Assembly (NCBI RefSeq): GCF_014207905.1
Contig: NZ_JACHLB010000001.1
Span: 1,526,065-1,590,064 of the forward strand
DNA from: Flavobacterium notoginsengisoli
Lineage (GTDB): Bacteria > Bacteroidota > Bacteroidia > Flavobacteriales > Flavobacteriaceae
Direction of reading: 5' to 3'
Length of the DNA stretch: 64,000 nucleotides
Shown: positions 35,963 through 43,387 of the stretch, in pieces
Layout: each line of letters begins with the position of its first letter
Position numbering within the stretch: the stretch's first letter is position 1
The notes under the pieces: model-generated
What the model was told of the DNA's origin: nothing
Seen by the model: only the letters and a program-made list of their open reading frames with translations
Databases searched by the model: none
Translations under genes and position numbers: made by a program

Positions 35963-37099
35963 TTATTTACTTGCGTTTTTGTATTCGTTTGGTGTTTGGC
36001 CAGTAACTTTTTTAAATGCTTTATAAAAAGTTGTTTTTGAAGTAAAGCCAGATTCTAAACCCATTGCAAGCAAATTATAATTTTCATATTCAGGGTTTGA
36101 GATCATTTCCTTGACGGCTTCAACTCGGTAGCAATTTATATAATTGGCAAAGTTGTCTCCTGTTATTGTATTTACAATTTGGGATAAATATCCTGCGCTT
36201 ATGCCTAGTTTTTCAGCAACTTTTTCTCTGTTTAAAGTGCTGTCAGTATAAATATGCTGTTCTTTAAAAAGAAGTTCTAGTTTTTGGAAATAAGGATTAT
36301 CTGCTGTGATGGATTCTCTATATTCTTCAACTCTTGTATCTTCTAAAATTTGAGAATTGCCATATGAAATAGTTAAATCGTGGTTTAGAAAATTGTAGAC
36401 GGCTTCTTTATTCTTGGCAAGTTTGTATTTGTATATGCCCATGTAAGACGTCCAGTGAATTATGAATGTTGCAGCTAAAGCCAAAATGCTCATAGTGGCA
36501 GAAAGGTCAAATTGTATAAATAAGCTTGTTAGATAGATAATAAGAAAAGCAAATATCGATGAAGATATGATTGTTAGTAAGGTAATAATCCATTTTTTTT
36601 CCTGTGGATCTTTTAAATACCTTGTTAAAAAATAACAGTAACAAATAAGAAACGGAATAAAAGTGACTGCTAGGATAAGATGAATTAAACCAAGTATTTT
36701 GAATAGATAGATGCTCGACTCTGGTATAGTATAAAATCCTGCAACATGATCTAGATCACGAGCAATATTAAGGAGGACAGAAAAAACAAATGGAATGAAA
36801 TACCAATAGAATTTTTGCTTGTTTTTTACAATTTTATCAATCCGATTTATAATAAATAGGAATAGAAATGGAGGTAATAGAAATATCCATTCGATGTTGT
36901 CAATAAAGTGCAGAAAAGGATAGGTGGTGAGTACATTTTCAACCTCAAAAACATGATTTAGTAAAATAATTGAAAGTGTAAATAGTAAGTACGCTAAATA
37001 TTTATTTGAATTACTATTGAAAATGGAAGATTTTAGAATAATAAAGCCTAAAACTGTTCCTTGAAAAACCGCAATATTTAAAAGTGTTGTATAAATCAA
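35963..37099 (-). CDS. AraC-family regulator with seven-helix membrane domain
   Basis: A 378-residue protein. Residues 1 to about 225 contain seven hydrophobic segments; residues 270-378 form an AraC-type DNA-binding domain with EKLGISAGYLSQIVNTITGDNFANYINCYRVEAVKEMI and the second helix-turn-helix LLAMGLESGFTSKTTFYKAFKKVTGQTPNEYK. Such membrane-sensor AraC proteins are common in Flavobacterium. The target could be the beta-barrel gene 88 bp downstream, but that is only positional. Confidence 0.88.
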   Translation of the reverse strand: MIYTTLLNIAVFQGTVLGFIILKSSIFNSNSNKYLAYLLFTLSIILLNHVFEVENVLTTYPFLHFIDNIEWIFLLPPFLFLFIINRIDKIVKNKQKFYWYFIPFVFSVLLNIARDLDHVAGFYTIPESSIYLFKILGLIHLILAVTFIPFLICYCYFLTRYLKDPQEKKWIITLLTIISSSIFAFLIIYLTSLFIQFDLSATMSILALAATFIIHWTSYMGIYKYKLAKNKEAVYNFLNHDLTISYGNSQILEDTRVEEYRESITADNPYFQKLELLFKEQHIYTDSTLNREKVAEKLGISAGYLSQIVNTITGDNFANYINCYRVEAVKEMISNPEYENYNLLAMGLESGFTSKTTFYKAFKKVTGQTPNEYKNASK

Positions 37100-37418
37100 T
37101 TTTTTTAGATAAAAGTTGGTTTAAGATTTGTTTTTTGGATATTATGGTAATGCGTCGTTCTTTAAAATATAGCTTATTTCATACGAATTGACAGAGCGAA
37201 TTTATAGTAATACGAATGAATTTTTTTACAGATTAAGAAATGATTAACTAAAAATAGGATTGATTTGGCCATAATCCTGTTGAGGTCAGAACTTAAAATT
37301 CTGATTTTCATCAGTAGTAATTCTAAGGAAAACTTTATAATTAAAAACTGAATTCTTATCTTGTTCTACTAAATTAATTATCCAAAATAGATTCATTTTA
37401 ATAGAAACCATCTAGATT
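37100..37418. other. Intergenic region between divergent genes, 319 bp
   Basis: AT-rich and probably carrying the promoters for the AraC regulator and the M13 peptidase. No box matching TTG-N19-TAnnTTTG, no repeat and no RNA gene stands out. Confidence 0.4.
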
Positions 37419-39431
37419 ATGAAAAAATCATTAGTGCTCTTTATTGCGTTTTTAGCTTTTACATCATGTTCAAAACATGAAAGGAAAAAAAATATAACTA
37501 TCACGGGAATAGATTCTACATTACGTCCTGGAGATGATTTTTTTAGATATGTAAATGGAAAATGGTATGATTCTATATCAATACCTGCATCTCAATCTGG
37601 AGTAGGGGCGTATATGTTTATGAATTTTCCGCAACGAATTCGAATGCAAGGAATATTAGACAGTATTTCTAAAAGTAAAAATGCAGAAGGGAGTATAGCA
37701 CAAAAGGTCGGAGATTTTTATGCATCTGGTATGGATACTGTAATGATAGACAAACGCGGTTACGAACCTATCAAGCCCTTGCTTGCTAAAATTGACGCAA
37801 TTAACGATTTGCCTTCTCTAATGAATTTTGTAGTGAATGAGGTGAAAGCTGACAATTCTTCTATTGTAAATTTTGGAGTGTCTACTGATGATAAAAACAG
37901 CAAAATGAATATTGCCCAAATCTATCAAACGGGTATTGGCTTGCCAGACAGAGATTATTATTTCAAGTCAGATTCATCGACTGTTGCGATACAGAAAGCT
38001 TATAAAAAGTACCTTGCTACATTATTTCAGCAAACAGGCAGCAATGCCGATGAGGCTAAAAAGAACGCTGATTTGGTTTATAGTATTGATAAACAAATTG
38101 CAGTTTCGCACAAGACAAAAGTGGAGCTTCGTGATGTTCATGCTAATTATAACAAAATAGCTGTAGCAGACCTTGTAAAAAGGCATCCTAATATAAATTG
38201 GACTGCTTTTCTAAATAATTTAGGAGCAAAGACTGATTTTATTAATGTATCTCAGCCAGCTTATTATGATGCTCTCAATAAACTTTTAAAAACCATTCCT
38301 ATTAATAATTGGAAGATTTATTTAAAAGCAAATTCTCTAGAAAGATATGCAGATTATTTAAGCAAACCTTTTGCTGATGCCTCATTTGAGTATACAAAAG
38401 TCCTTTCTGGACAAGCCGTTCAAAAATCACGTGGCGAAAAAATGGCCAATGTTATTGATAATTATTTAGGCGAAGCGTTGGGCGAATTGTATGTGAAGAA
38501 ATACTTTTCTGAAGATGCCAAAAAGCGTATGTTAGATTTGGTGAATAATTTGCAAAAAGCTTACGCCAAAAGAATTGATAATTTGAAATGGATGAGTCCT
38601 GTTACGAAGCAAAAAGCGAAAGAAAAATTATTCGCCATCACAAAGAAAATCGGATATCCAGATAAATGGAGAGATTATAGTAATGTAGATATAGCTAGAA
38701 ATACCTATTTTGAGAATGTGGTTTCGGCTGCTAAAGCTGGATATCAATTTCAATTAGCAAAATTGGGAAAACCAGTCGATAAATCACAATGGTATACGAC
38801 ACCGCCAACTGTCACAGCATATAACAATCCTACGGCAAATGAAATTGTTTTTCCTGCCGGTATTTTACAATCTCCGTATTTTGATAATGATGCAGATGAT
38901 GCACTTAATTATGGAGGAATCGGAATGGTTATAGGTCACGAAATAACCCATACTTTTGATGATCAAGGTGCTCAATATGATAAGGATGGAAACCTAAAAA
39001 ATTGGTGGACAAAAGAAGATTATGCGCAGTTTAAATCAAGAATACAGCAAGTTATCAATTTGTATAGTACCTATACCGTTTTAGATAATTTACATATTAA
39101 TGGTGCCATGACAGTTGGCGAAAATACAGCAGATATTGCTGGAATAGCCGTTGCTTACGATGCTTTTAAAATGACAGAACAAGGAAAAGGGAAAGAAAAA
39201 ATTGATGGTTTTACCCCAGATCAGCGATTCTTTATTTCTATAGCCAGAATATGGAGAGTAAAAATGAAAGACGAATTCCTGCGCTTATGGATTAACAATA
39301 ATCCGCATTCACCACCAACTTGGCGTGTTAATGGTCCGCTAATGAATACGACACCTTTTTACGATGCATTTAATGTAAAACAAGGTGATAAAATGTATTT
39401 GCCTGAGAAAGATAGGATAACGATTTGGTAG
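37419..39431 (+). CDS. M13 family zinc metallopeptidase (neprilysin/PepO-like), lipoprotein
   Basis: A 670-residue peptidase. Lipobox FTSC near residue 17 makes it a lipoprotein. The N-terminal M13 domain starts IDSTLRPGDDFFRYVNGKWYDS. The catalytic domain has the NEIVFPAGILQSPYFD strand, the zinc motif VIGHEITHTFDDQGAQYD (HExxH near residue 508), the third ligand ENTADIAGIAVAYDAF, and the C-terminal FNVKQGDKMYLPEKDRITIW typical of the family's substrate-site end. Length is normal for the family. It likely degrades peptides in the periplasm or at the surface. Confidence 0.95.
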   Translation: MKKSLVLFIAFLAFTSCSKHERKKNITITGIDSTLRPGDDFFRYVNGKWYDSISIPASQSGVGAYMFMNFPQRIRMQGILDSISKSKNAEGSIAQKVGDFYASGMDTVMIDKRGYEPIKPLLAKIDAINDLPSLMNFVVNEVKADNSSIVNFGVSTDDKNSKMNIAQIYQTGIGLPDRDYYFKSDSSTVAIQKAYKKYLATLFQQTGSNADEAKKNADLVYSIDKQIAVSHKTKVELRDVHANYNKIAVADLVKRHPNINWTAFLNNLGAKTDFINVSQPAYYDALNKLLKTIPINNWKIYLKANSLERYADYLSKPFADASFEYTKVLSGQAVQKSRGEKMANVIDNYLGEALGELYVKKYFSEDAKKRMLDLVNNLQKAYAKRIDNLKWMSPVTKQKAKEKLFAITKKIGYPDKWRDYSNVDIARNTYFENVVSAAKAGYQFQLAKLGKPVDKSQWYTTPPTVTAYNNPTANEIVFPAGILQSPYFDNDADDALNYGGIGMVIGHEITHTFDDQGAQYDKDGNLKNWWTKEDYAQFKSRIQQVINLYSTYTVLDNLHINGAMTVGENTADIAGIAVAYDAFKMTEQGKGKEKIDGFTPDQRFFISIARIWRVKMKDEFLRLWINNNPHSPPTWRVNGPLMNTTPFYDAFNVKQGDKMYLPEKDRITIW

Positions 39432-39466
39432 TGTCTTGCTCATAAATAAATATTACTTTATCTAAT

Positions 39467-39501
39467 AAAAAAAGCTTCAGAGAACTCTGAAGCTTTTTTT
39501 A
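39467..39501. terminator. AGCTTCAGA-family terminator
   Basis: AAAAAAAGCTTCAG-AGAA-CTCTGAAGCTTTTTTT, a strong bidirectional hairpin after the M13 gene. Confidence 0.85.
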
Positions 39502-39547
39502 TTGTAAAAACTCTTTAAACATTATTATTGGCTAAAAAAATAGAGAT

Positions 39548-40843
39548 TTATTCATTTAACCATTCCCATCTTTTGCTCCAGTCTAATAGAATTTCATCTC
39601 TCCATTTTGAAATTGTTTTTCCTCCTTGAATTTTACCAAAATAAAGATTTGAATCATGTTTGTCAGTAAACCAATTATTGCCTAATTGGTAATCTTTTTG
39701 ACTCGTTTTTCCAGGCCATAAGTTCGTTGCAACTAATGCGCCGGTTTTTCCATTAATTTCTGGAATATCAGAAGATAATTTATAATTTAAGACCTCTGCC
39801 TTTTTGGGAATATATCTTATAGCATAAACATCATTTCCGATATAATATCCTGGCCATTTCTGAATTGTTTTTCCATAAGGGACTTCCATCCAAAAGCCTA
39901 TAGATTCTTTTTTTGCTTTTGATTTCGGCACAGTAAATCGTAGTTCCATTATAGAACAGAAAGCTATCGTGTCTTTAATGGTTGTTGTTCTGTCAAGTAC
40001 CATTCGAGGACTGTAATTGAATTTTTCAAAACTACAGCCCCAGCTTTCGCGTGTTGGGTCGTTGGGATCTCCATCCATCATGTAGAGGAGGGAAGGTGTA
40101 TCTCCCATTTTGACTTCTCCTTTATAATAGTTGATGAAATCTTTTCCTAAAAAGCTTTTGTCTTTAATGTGTTTAGAATAATAATTTGAAATAAGCACAT
40201 TATCAGGTTCATCACTTGGAGAAAATAACCCATAATAAGAAGAATTGTTTTCGATAAACCATAAATTGGGAAAATTAGCAACAATGTAAGCATAGCTGTT
40301 AGCGCTCCATTTTTTATTTGGACCACCTATCCAATACACTTTAATCTTATTTTGAATATCAGGCGCATCGTGCAAAGCTTGTGCTAAATCTTCTAAACCT
40401 CCCCAGCATAACACCCATAAAGGTTGCGAACTTTTTTTCTGAGCACATTTCACGATCCAATTAGATCCTTCTGTAGCTTTCGAATAACCAATAAAAGAAA
40501 CATTTCCGTGATATCCCTGTTTTGTTATAGAACGCAGATAATCAGGAGATGCAAATCCAGACTGGTGTTTTTGAAGTTTCGGAAGATCTTTTTCATACAA
40601 ATCAATCATTCGAATTATTTCTTGTTTACTTCCATTTCCATAAGAGGGGGATGAAATTAAACCTTCGATTTCAAATTTATCACTATACATTAGTAAATGC
40701 GTCATAGATTGATTGTCATCTGGATCTGTTCCGCCAATATCGGTACTAATAAGTATTCTTGGTTTTATAGGAACTGGCTTTTGACCATAAACAGAAGCAA
40801 TAAAAAGGCTTACTAAACAAAATGTATAATGTTTTATTTTCAT
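39548..40843 (-). CDS. DUF1593 nucleoside-hydrolase-like exported protein
   Basis: A 431-residue exported protein. The signal peptide ends VYGQ. The mature part begins with KPRILISTDIGGTDPDDNQSMTHLLMYSD, the calcium-binding D-x-x-x-D-x-D-D motif of the nucleoside hydrolase fold as found in DUF1593. The domain continues with LWVLCWGGLEDLAQALHDAP and VYWIGGPNKKWSANSYAYI. The C-terminal about 110 residues form a beta domain (GKTGALVATNLWPG). Such proteins are linked to polysaccharide or nucleoside cleavage. It is the last ordinary gene before the accessory region. Confidence 0.85.
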   Translation of the reverse strand: MKIKHYTFCLVSLFIASVYGQKPVPIKPRILISTDIGGTDPDDNQSMTHLLMYSDKFEIEGLISSPSYGNGSKQEIIRMIDLYEKDLPKLQKHQSGFASPDYLRSITKQGYHGNVSFIGYSKATEGSNWIVKCAQKKSSQPLWVLCWGGLEDLAQALHDAPDIQNKIKVYWIGGPNKKWSANSYAYIVANFPNLWFIENNSSYYGLFSPSDEPDNVLISNYYSKHIKDKSFLGKDFINYYKGEVKMGDTPSLLYMMDGDPNDPTRESWGCSFEKFNYSPRMVLDRTTTIKDTIAFCSIMELRFTVPKSKAKKESIGFWMEVPYGKTIQKWPGYYIGNDVYAIRYIPKKAEVLNYKLSSDIPEINGKTGALVATNLWPGKTSQKDYQLGNNWFTDKHDSNLYFGKIQGGKTISKWRDEILLDWSKRWEWLNE

Positions 40844-40988
40844 GATTTGATTAATTTTTAAATTAATGTAATCGATTGCATTGCTAATGTAAAACTTTTA
40901 TGCTTAATTTAAAAATATTTAGAGGTGGTGTGTCTGTTGATTTTGAAGAATAAAAAAATACCGTTCGCTAGTTTATAAAGTAAACAAA

Positions 40989-41021
40989 CAAAAAAAGCTC
41001 CAGATTTCTCTGAAGCTTTTA
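40989..41021. terminator. AGCTCCAGA-family terminator
   Basis: AAAAAAAGCTCCAGATTTCTCTGAAGCTTTT, followed directly by the tRNA 3' remnant at 41027. Confidence 0.75.
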
Positions 41022-41026
41022 CTTAG

Positions 41027-41053
41027 TAGCGGGAAGCATTCAATTATCTAACC
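41027..41053 (-). repeat. tRNA-fMet 3'-end-like remnant, type A copy 1
   Basis: Plus strand TAGCGGGAAGCATT, then CAATTATCTAACC. The first nine bases equal those of the intact tRNA-fMet at 17415, the middle is degraded, and the end keeps ACC of the T-loop region. The AGCTCCAGA terminator sits on the same side as at the real tRNA. Confidence 0.65.
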
Positions 41054-41256
41054 GATTTTTTTATGATTTTAATGAAATTTTATCTGCATAGATTGTGTAT
41101 AGAAACATTCCTTATATTCGCTTATAAAAAGTTAAACTATGATATTAAAATGATGTGATTTTAGTGCTTTTCAGTTAAGTTGCCAAAACCACATCTTTCA
41201 ATAGTTTAATAAAATTTAAATTTTTTAAATAGCGCGAAATAAGTTAGTCTAAACTT
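41054..41256 (+). pseudogene. Decayed copy of the leader and 5' end of the 41836 gene
   Basis: This stretch matches 41663-41909 along most of its length (for example TTTTATCTGCATA, GAAACATTCCTTATATTCGC and GTTTAATAAAATTTA). The gene start is destroyed: ATGAGCGAAATAA has become ATAGCGCGAAATAA, and an internal segment of roughly 45-50 bp is missing before GTCTAAACTTCCC. The copy stops soon after. Confidence 0.7.
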
Positions 41257-41308
41257 CCCGTCAATTAGACTAATAATCAAATTGATAAATTAAAGTAAAT
41301 TTTGGAAT

Positions 41309-41503
41309 ATGGATTATTTATGTATTATTTTATTGATTATAGTTGTTTTTATTTCGATAAGGGAACTAATCAATTCTAAAAAAGTATCAAATGATAATAT
41401 CTATGGCATTTATCAAAATTCAAGATTTTACCGTCTTTTATTCGTAGTAATTGCATGCGTATTTTCAATTGTAATGTTTGTTGTGAGAAAAATATTTTAT
41501 TAA
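41309..41503 (+). CDS. Small two-helix membrane protein, 64 aa
   Basis: A 64-residue protein with two hydrophobic helices (LCIILLIIVVFISI and LLFVVIACVFSIVMFVV) separated by a charged loop ELINSKKVSNDNIYG. The size, the ATG and the tRNA-remnant boundaries on both sides suggest a small accessory gene. I do not recognise a family, and AT-rich composition makes hydrophobic frames common, so the call is tentative. Confidence 0.45.
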   Translation: MDYLCIILLIIVVFISIRELINSKKVSNDNIYGIYQNSRFYRLLFVVIACVFSIVMFVVRKIFY

Positions 41504-41531
41504 AAATTTAAGTCTATCAGCTTTGTTTCCC

Positions 41532-41560
41532 CTGCTAGCGCGAGCGTCCCGCTCGTGAAC
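41532..41560 (+). repeat. CTGCTAGCGCGAGCGTCCCGCTCGTGAAC repeat, copy 3
   Basis: Differs from the copy at 17315-17347 at only a few positions. Both lie about 40 bp before an AGCTCCAGA terminator. Confidence 0.8.
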
Positions 41561-41597
41561 TCAACGAGATGCTGATAAAGATTAAATATAGTTAAAA

Positions 41598-41630
41598 ACA
41601 AAAAAGCTCCAGATTTCTCTGAAGCTTTTA
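41598..41630. terminator. AGCTCCAGA-family terminator
   Basis: AAAAAGCTCCAGATTTCTCTGAAGCTTTTA, same arrangement as at 40989. Confidence 0.75.
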
Positions 41631-41635
41631 CTTAG

Positions 41636-41662
41636 TAGCGGGAAGCATTCAATTATCTAACC
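41636..41662 (-). repeat. tRNA-fMet 3'-end-like remnant, type A copy 2
   Basis: TAGCGGGAAGCATTC then AATTATCTAACC, identical to copy 1 over its full length. Confidence 0.65.
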
Positions 41663-41835
41663 GATTTGTTTATGATGTTAATGAAATTTTATCTGCATAA
41701 ATTGTATTAGAAACATTCCTTATATTCGCTTACAAAAAGGTAAACTATGATATAAAAGGATGTCATTTTATCTTTTTAGTTAAGTTATTAAAAACCATAT
41801 TTTTTATGGTTTAATAAAATTTAGATTTTTTTAAA

Positions 41836-42282
41836 ATGAGCGAAATAATTTTTGGAAGTGAATATCATCAAATTTTAGATAATCTTTTGAGAGAAATAGA
41901 TTTGTCTAAACTTCCCTTATACGGAGAAAATGAGATTTACAGAATGAATGCAGGTAGATATGGTAAAGTCAAAATAAAATTAGATATTGAGAGAGATAAT
42001 GAAAAAATAGAATATATTCGAGATCTATATAGTAAGACTAATAATTCTATTAATTGTTATACATACGAATGGGAAGCTGAAGAAGAAAAACTTCCGAAAT
42101 ACCATGAAGAATATATTAAACCAGTGATATTAAGATTTATCGAAGTTTTATCGACAATTAGCAATAACAATAATGTTGTTTTAAAATTTTCAGTTGTCGA
42201 CGGTGACTGGAAAACGTCTGAAAACACTGCGCATCATCTTGCAACAAAAAATGCATTAATAGAATTGTTTAAACAAATATAA
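41836..42282 (+). CDS. Hypothetical protein, 148 aa (immunity-like)
   Basis: A soluble acidic protein, MSEIIFGSEYHQILDNLLREI at the start, with mixed alpha/beta character: YGKVKIKLDIERDNEKIEYIRDLY, YEWEAEEEKLPKYHEEYIKPVILRFIEVLS, and a C-terminal VVLKFSVVDGDWKTSENTAHHLATKNALIELF. I do not recognise the family. The size, acidity and position, between tRNA-remnant boundaries beside a polymorphic toxin locus, fit an orphan immunity gene, which is an inference only. A decayed partial copy lies 600 bp upstream. Confidence 0.6.
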   Translation: MSEIIFGSEYHQILDNLLREIDLSKLPLYGENEIYRMNAGRYGKVKIKLDIERDNEKIEYIRDLYSKTNNSINCYTYEWEAEEEKLPKYHEEYIKPVILRFIEVLSTISNNNNVVLKFSVVDGDWKTSENTAHHLATKNALIELFKQI

Positions 42283-42354
42283 ATATTATACTCTTGTTAG
42301 CACCATCTTGTTTGTGAGCTAAATAAAATCAAAATCTTTACACAACTATTAAAA

Positions 42355-42387
42355 CAAAAAAAGCTCCAGATTTCTCTGAAGCTTTTA
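42355..42387. terminator. AGCTCCAGA-family terminator
   Basis: AAAAAAAGCTCCAGATTTCTCTGAAGCTTTT, followed by the type B remnant. Confidence 0.75.
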
Positions 42388-42393
42388 TCGTTG

Positions 42394-42420
42394 TAGCCTT
42401 AACGGGACAATTCTCGAACC
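42394..42420 (-). repeat. tRNA 3'-end-like remnant, type B copy 1
   Basis: Minus strand GGTTCGAGAATTGTCCCG then TTAAGGCTA: a T-loop GGTTCGA and a GGCTA-type acceptor end, as in the 3' part of a tRNA. Similarity to the copies at 51514 and 63773 continues about 25 bp beyond the T-loop. Confidence 0.6.
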
Positions 42421-42928
42421 ATTTTGCAGATGATTTAAAAATATTAAGCCCACTTATTTAATATCTTTTTCTTTTCACTTTTTAAATTTATCTAAAATTT
42501 TATCCTTAAGAAATGGTAAATAAAACGACATTGTAAAGCATATTTACATCACCAAATTGTTGATTATTTAGAAATCATTTTCTTTTGAATCTTATCAATT
42601 CGTCCTCATTAACGTCATTTTGCACCGTTTTCTAGTCTCTGAGAAAACAATTTTTTAAACATTGATGAGTTTTTGGTATTCTCCGTCCTCTTTTAGAATG
42701 AATAGTAGAATAATTTTGAATTACTAAAGTTATTAGTAAGATTGTAAATACATCTTTTAAAGCCTCTGCAAAATTCGCTAATTCACTTAAATAGTATATC
42801 TATCCCTCTTTTTCTGCTCATTTTTTTACATAAAACTAATATCAAAAATTTAACAATAGCTTTTTGCAGCGAAAGTGAAATTTATTTTTCTTTGCTTTTT
42901 TTTGTAAGAATCTTTTAATTAAAAAAAC

Positions 42929-43378
42929 ATGAAAGAAAAATTGTTAGTTATAATATTAATAGCATCTTGTACTTTATCTTACTCCCAGCAGAAGATTATT
43001 TTTGGTTACGATGTAGCAGGAAATCAAACTAGCCGTACTCTGTGTTTAAGCGGATGTACTGGTAAACAAGTGAAAGAAATTAAAGAAATTGAAGTTCTGG
43101 CTGAAGAAGATATGCAGCAATTTTCACCTGAGGATACTTTTTCCTACTATCCAAATCCTGTAAAAGAAGAACTTTTTATAAAATGGGAAACAGCGGATAA
43201 TAGAATAAGTTCCATAAATGTATATGGAATAACTGGACAGGTTTTGGAATCTTATGGTGATCTTCAAAATACTGGTGCCAAAAATATTCCATTTCGCCAA
43301 TATCCGAGTGGAGTATATCTTATTGCGCTCACTTATAAGAATGGCAAACAGACAACAATCAAAATTATTAAACAATAA
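42929..43378 (+). CDS. Small T9SS type A sorting-domain protein of toxin module 1
   Basis: A 149-residue exported protein. The signal peptide is residues 1-19 or so (LSYSQ). Residues 25-40 form one YD-repeat-like motif (FGYDVAGNQTSRTLCL). A conserved acidic segment (KEIEVLAEEDMQQFSPED) leads to the sorting domain, residues 73-149: SYYPNPVKEELFIKW, INVYGITGQVLES, YPSGVYLIALTYKNG and a basic end KIIKQ, which is the T9SS type A pattern. There is no cargo domain. The giant YD-repeat gene starts 9 bp downstream, so the two form an operon. Module 2 has a close homologue in the same place. Confidence 0.85.
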   Translation: MKEKLLVIILIASCTLSYSQQKIIFGYDVAGNQTSRTLCLSGCTGKQVKEIKEIEVLAEEDMQQFSPEDTFSYYPNPVKEELFIKWETADNRISSINVYGITGQVLESYGDLQNTGAKNIPFRQYPSGVYLIALTYKNGKQTTIKIIKQ

Positions 43379-43387
43379 ATTGTACAT

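Larger units (their letters stand above)
40844..41308. other. Intergenic region at the left edge of the accessory island, 465 bp
   Basis: It holds an AGCTCCAGA terminator (40989-41021), a tRNA-fMet-like 3' remnant (41027-41053) and a decayed copy of the sequence that precedes and begins the 41836 gene (41054-41256). Confidence 0.7.
41504..41835. other. Intergenic region with repeat, terminator and tRNA remnant, 332 bp
   Basis: It contains, in order, the GCGAGCGTCCCGCTCGTG repeat (41532-41560), the terminator (41598-41630), the tRNA 3' remnant (41636-41662) and the leader of the next gene. The first three parts match the flank of tRNA-fMet at 17315-17436. Confidence 0.75.
42283..42928. other. 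Intergenic region before toxin module 1, 646 bp
   Basis: It holds a terminator (42355-42387) and a type B tRNA-like remnant (42394-42420). The remaining 500 bp are AT-rich without a credible frame. A promoter for the module must lie here, but no exact consensus is visible. Confidence 0.5.

Noticed and set aside
41027..41662. Possible CRISPR-like array from repeated remnants and hairpins
   Set aside because: Only two units 600 bp apart with gene sequence between them; no regular short spacers and no cas genes.
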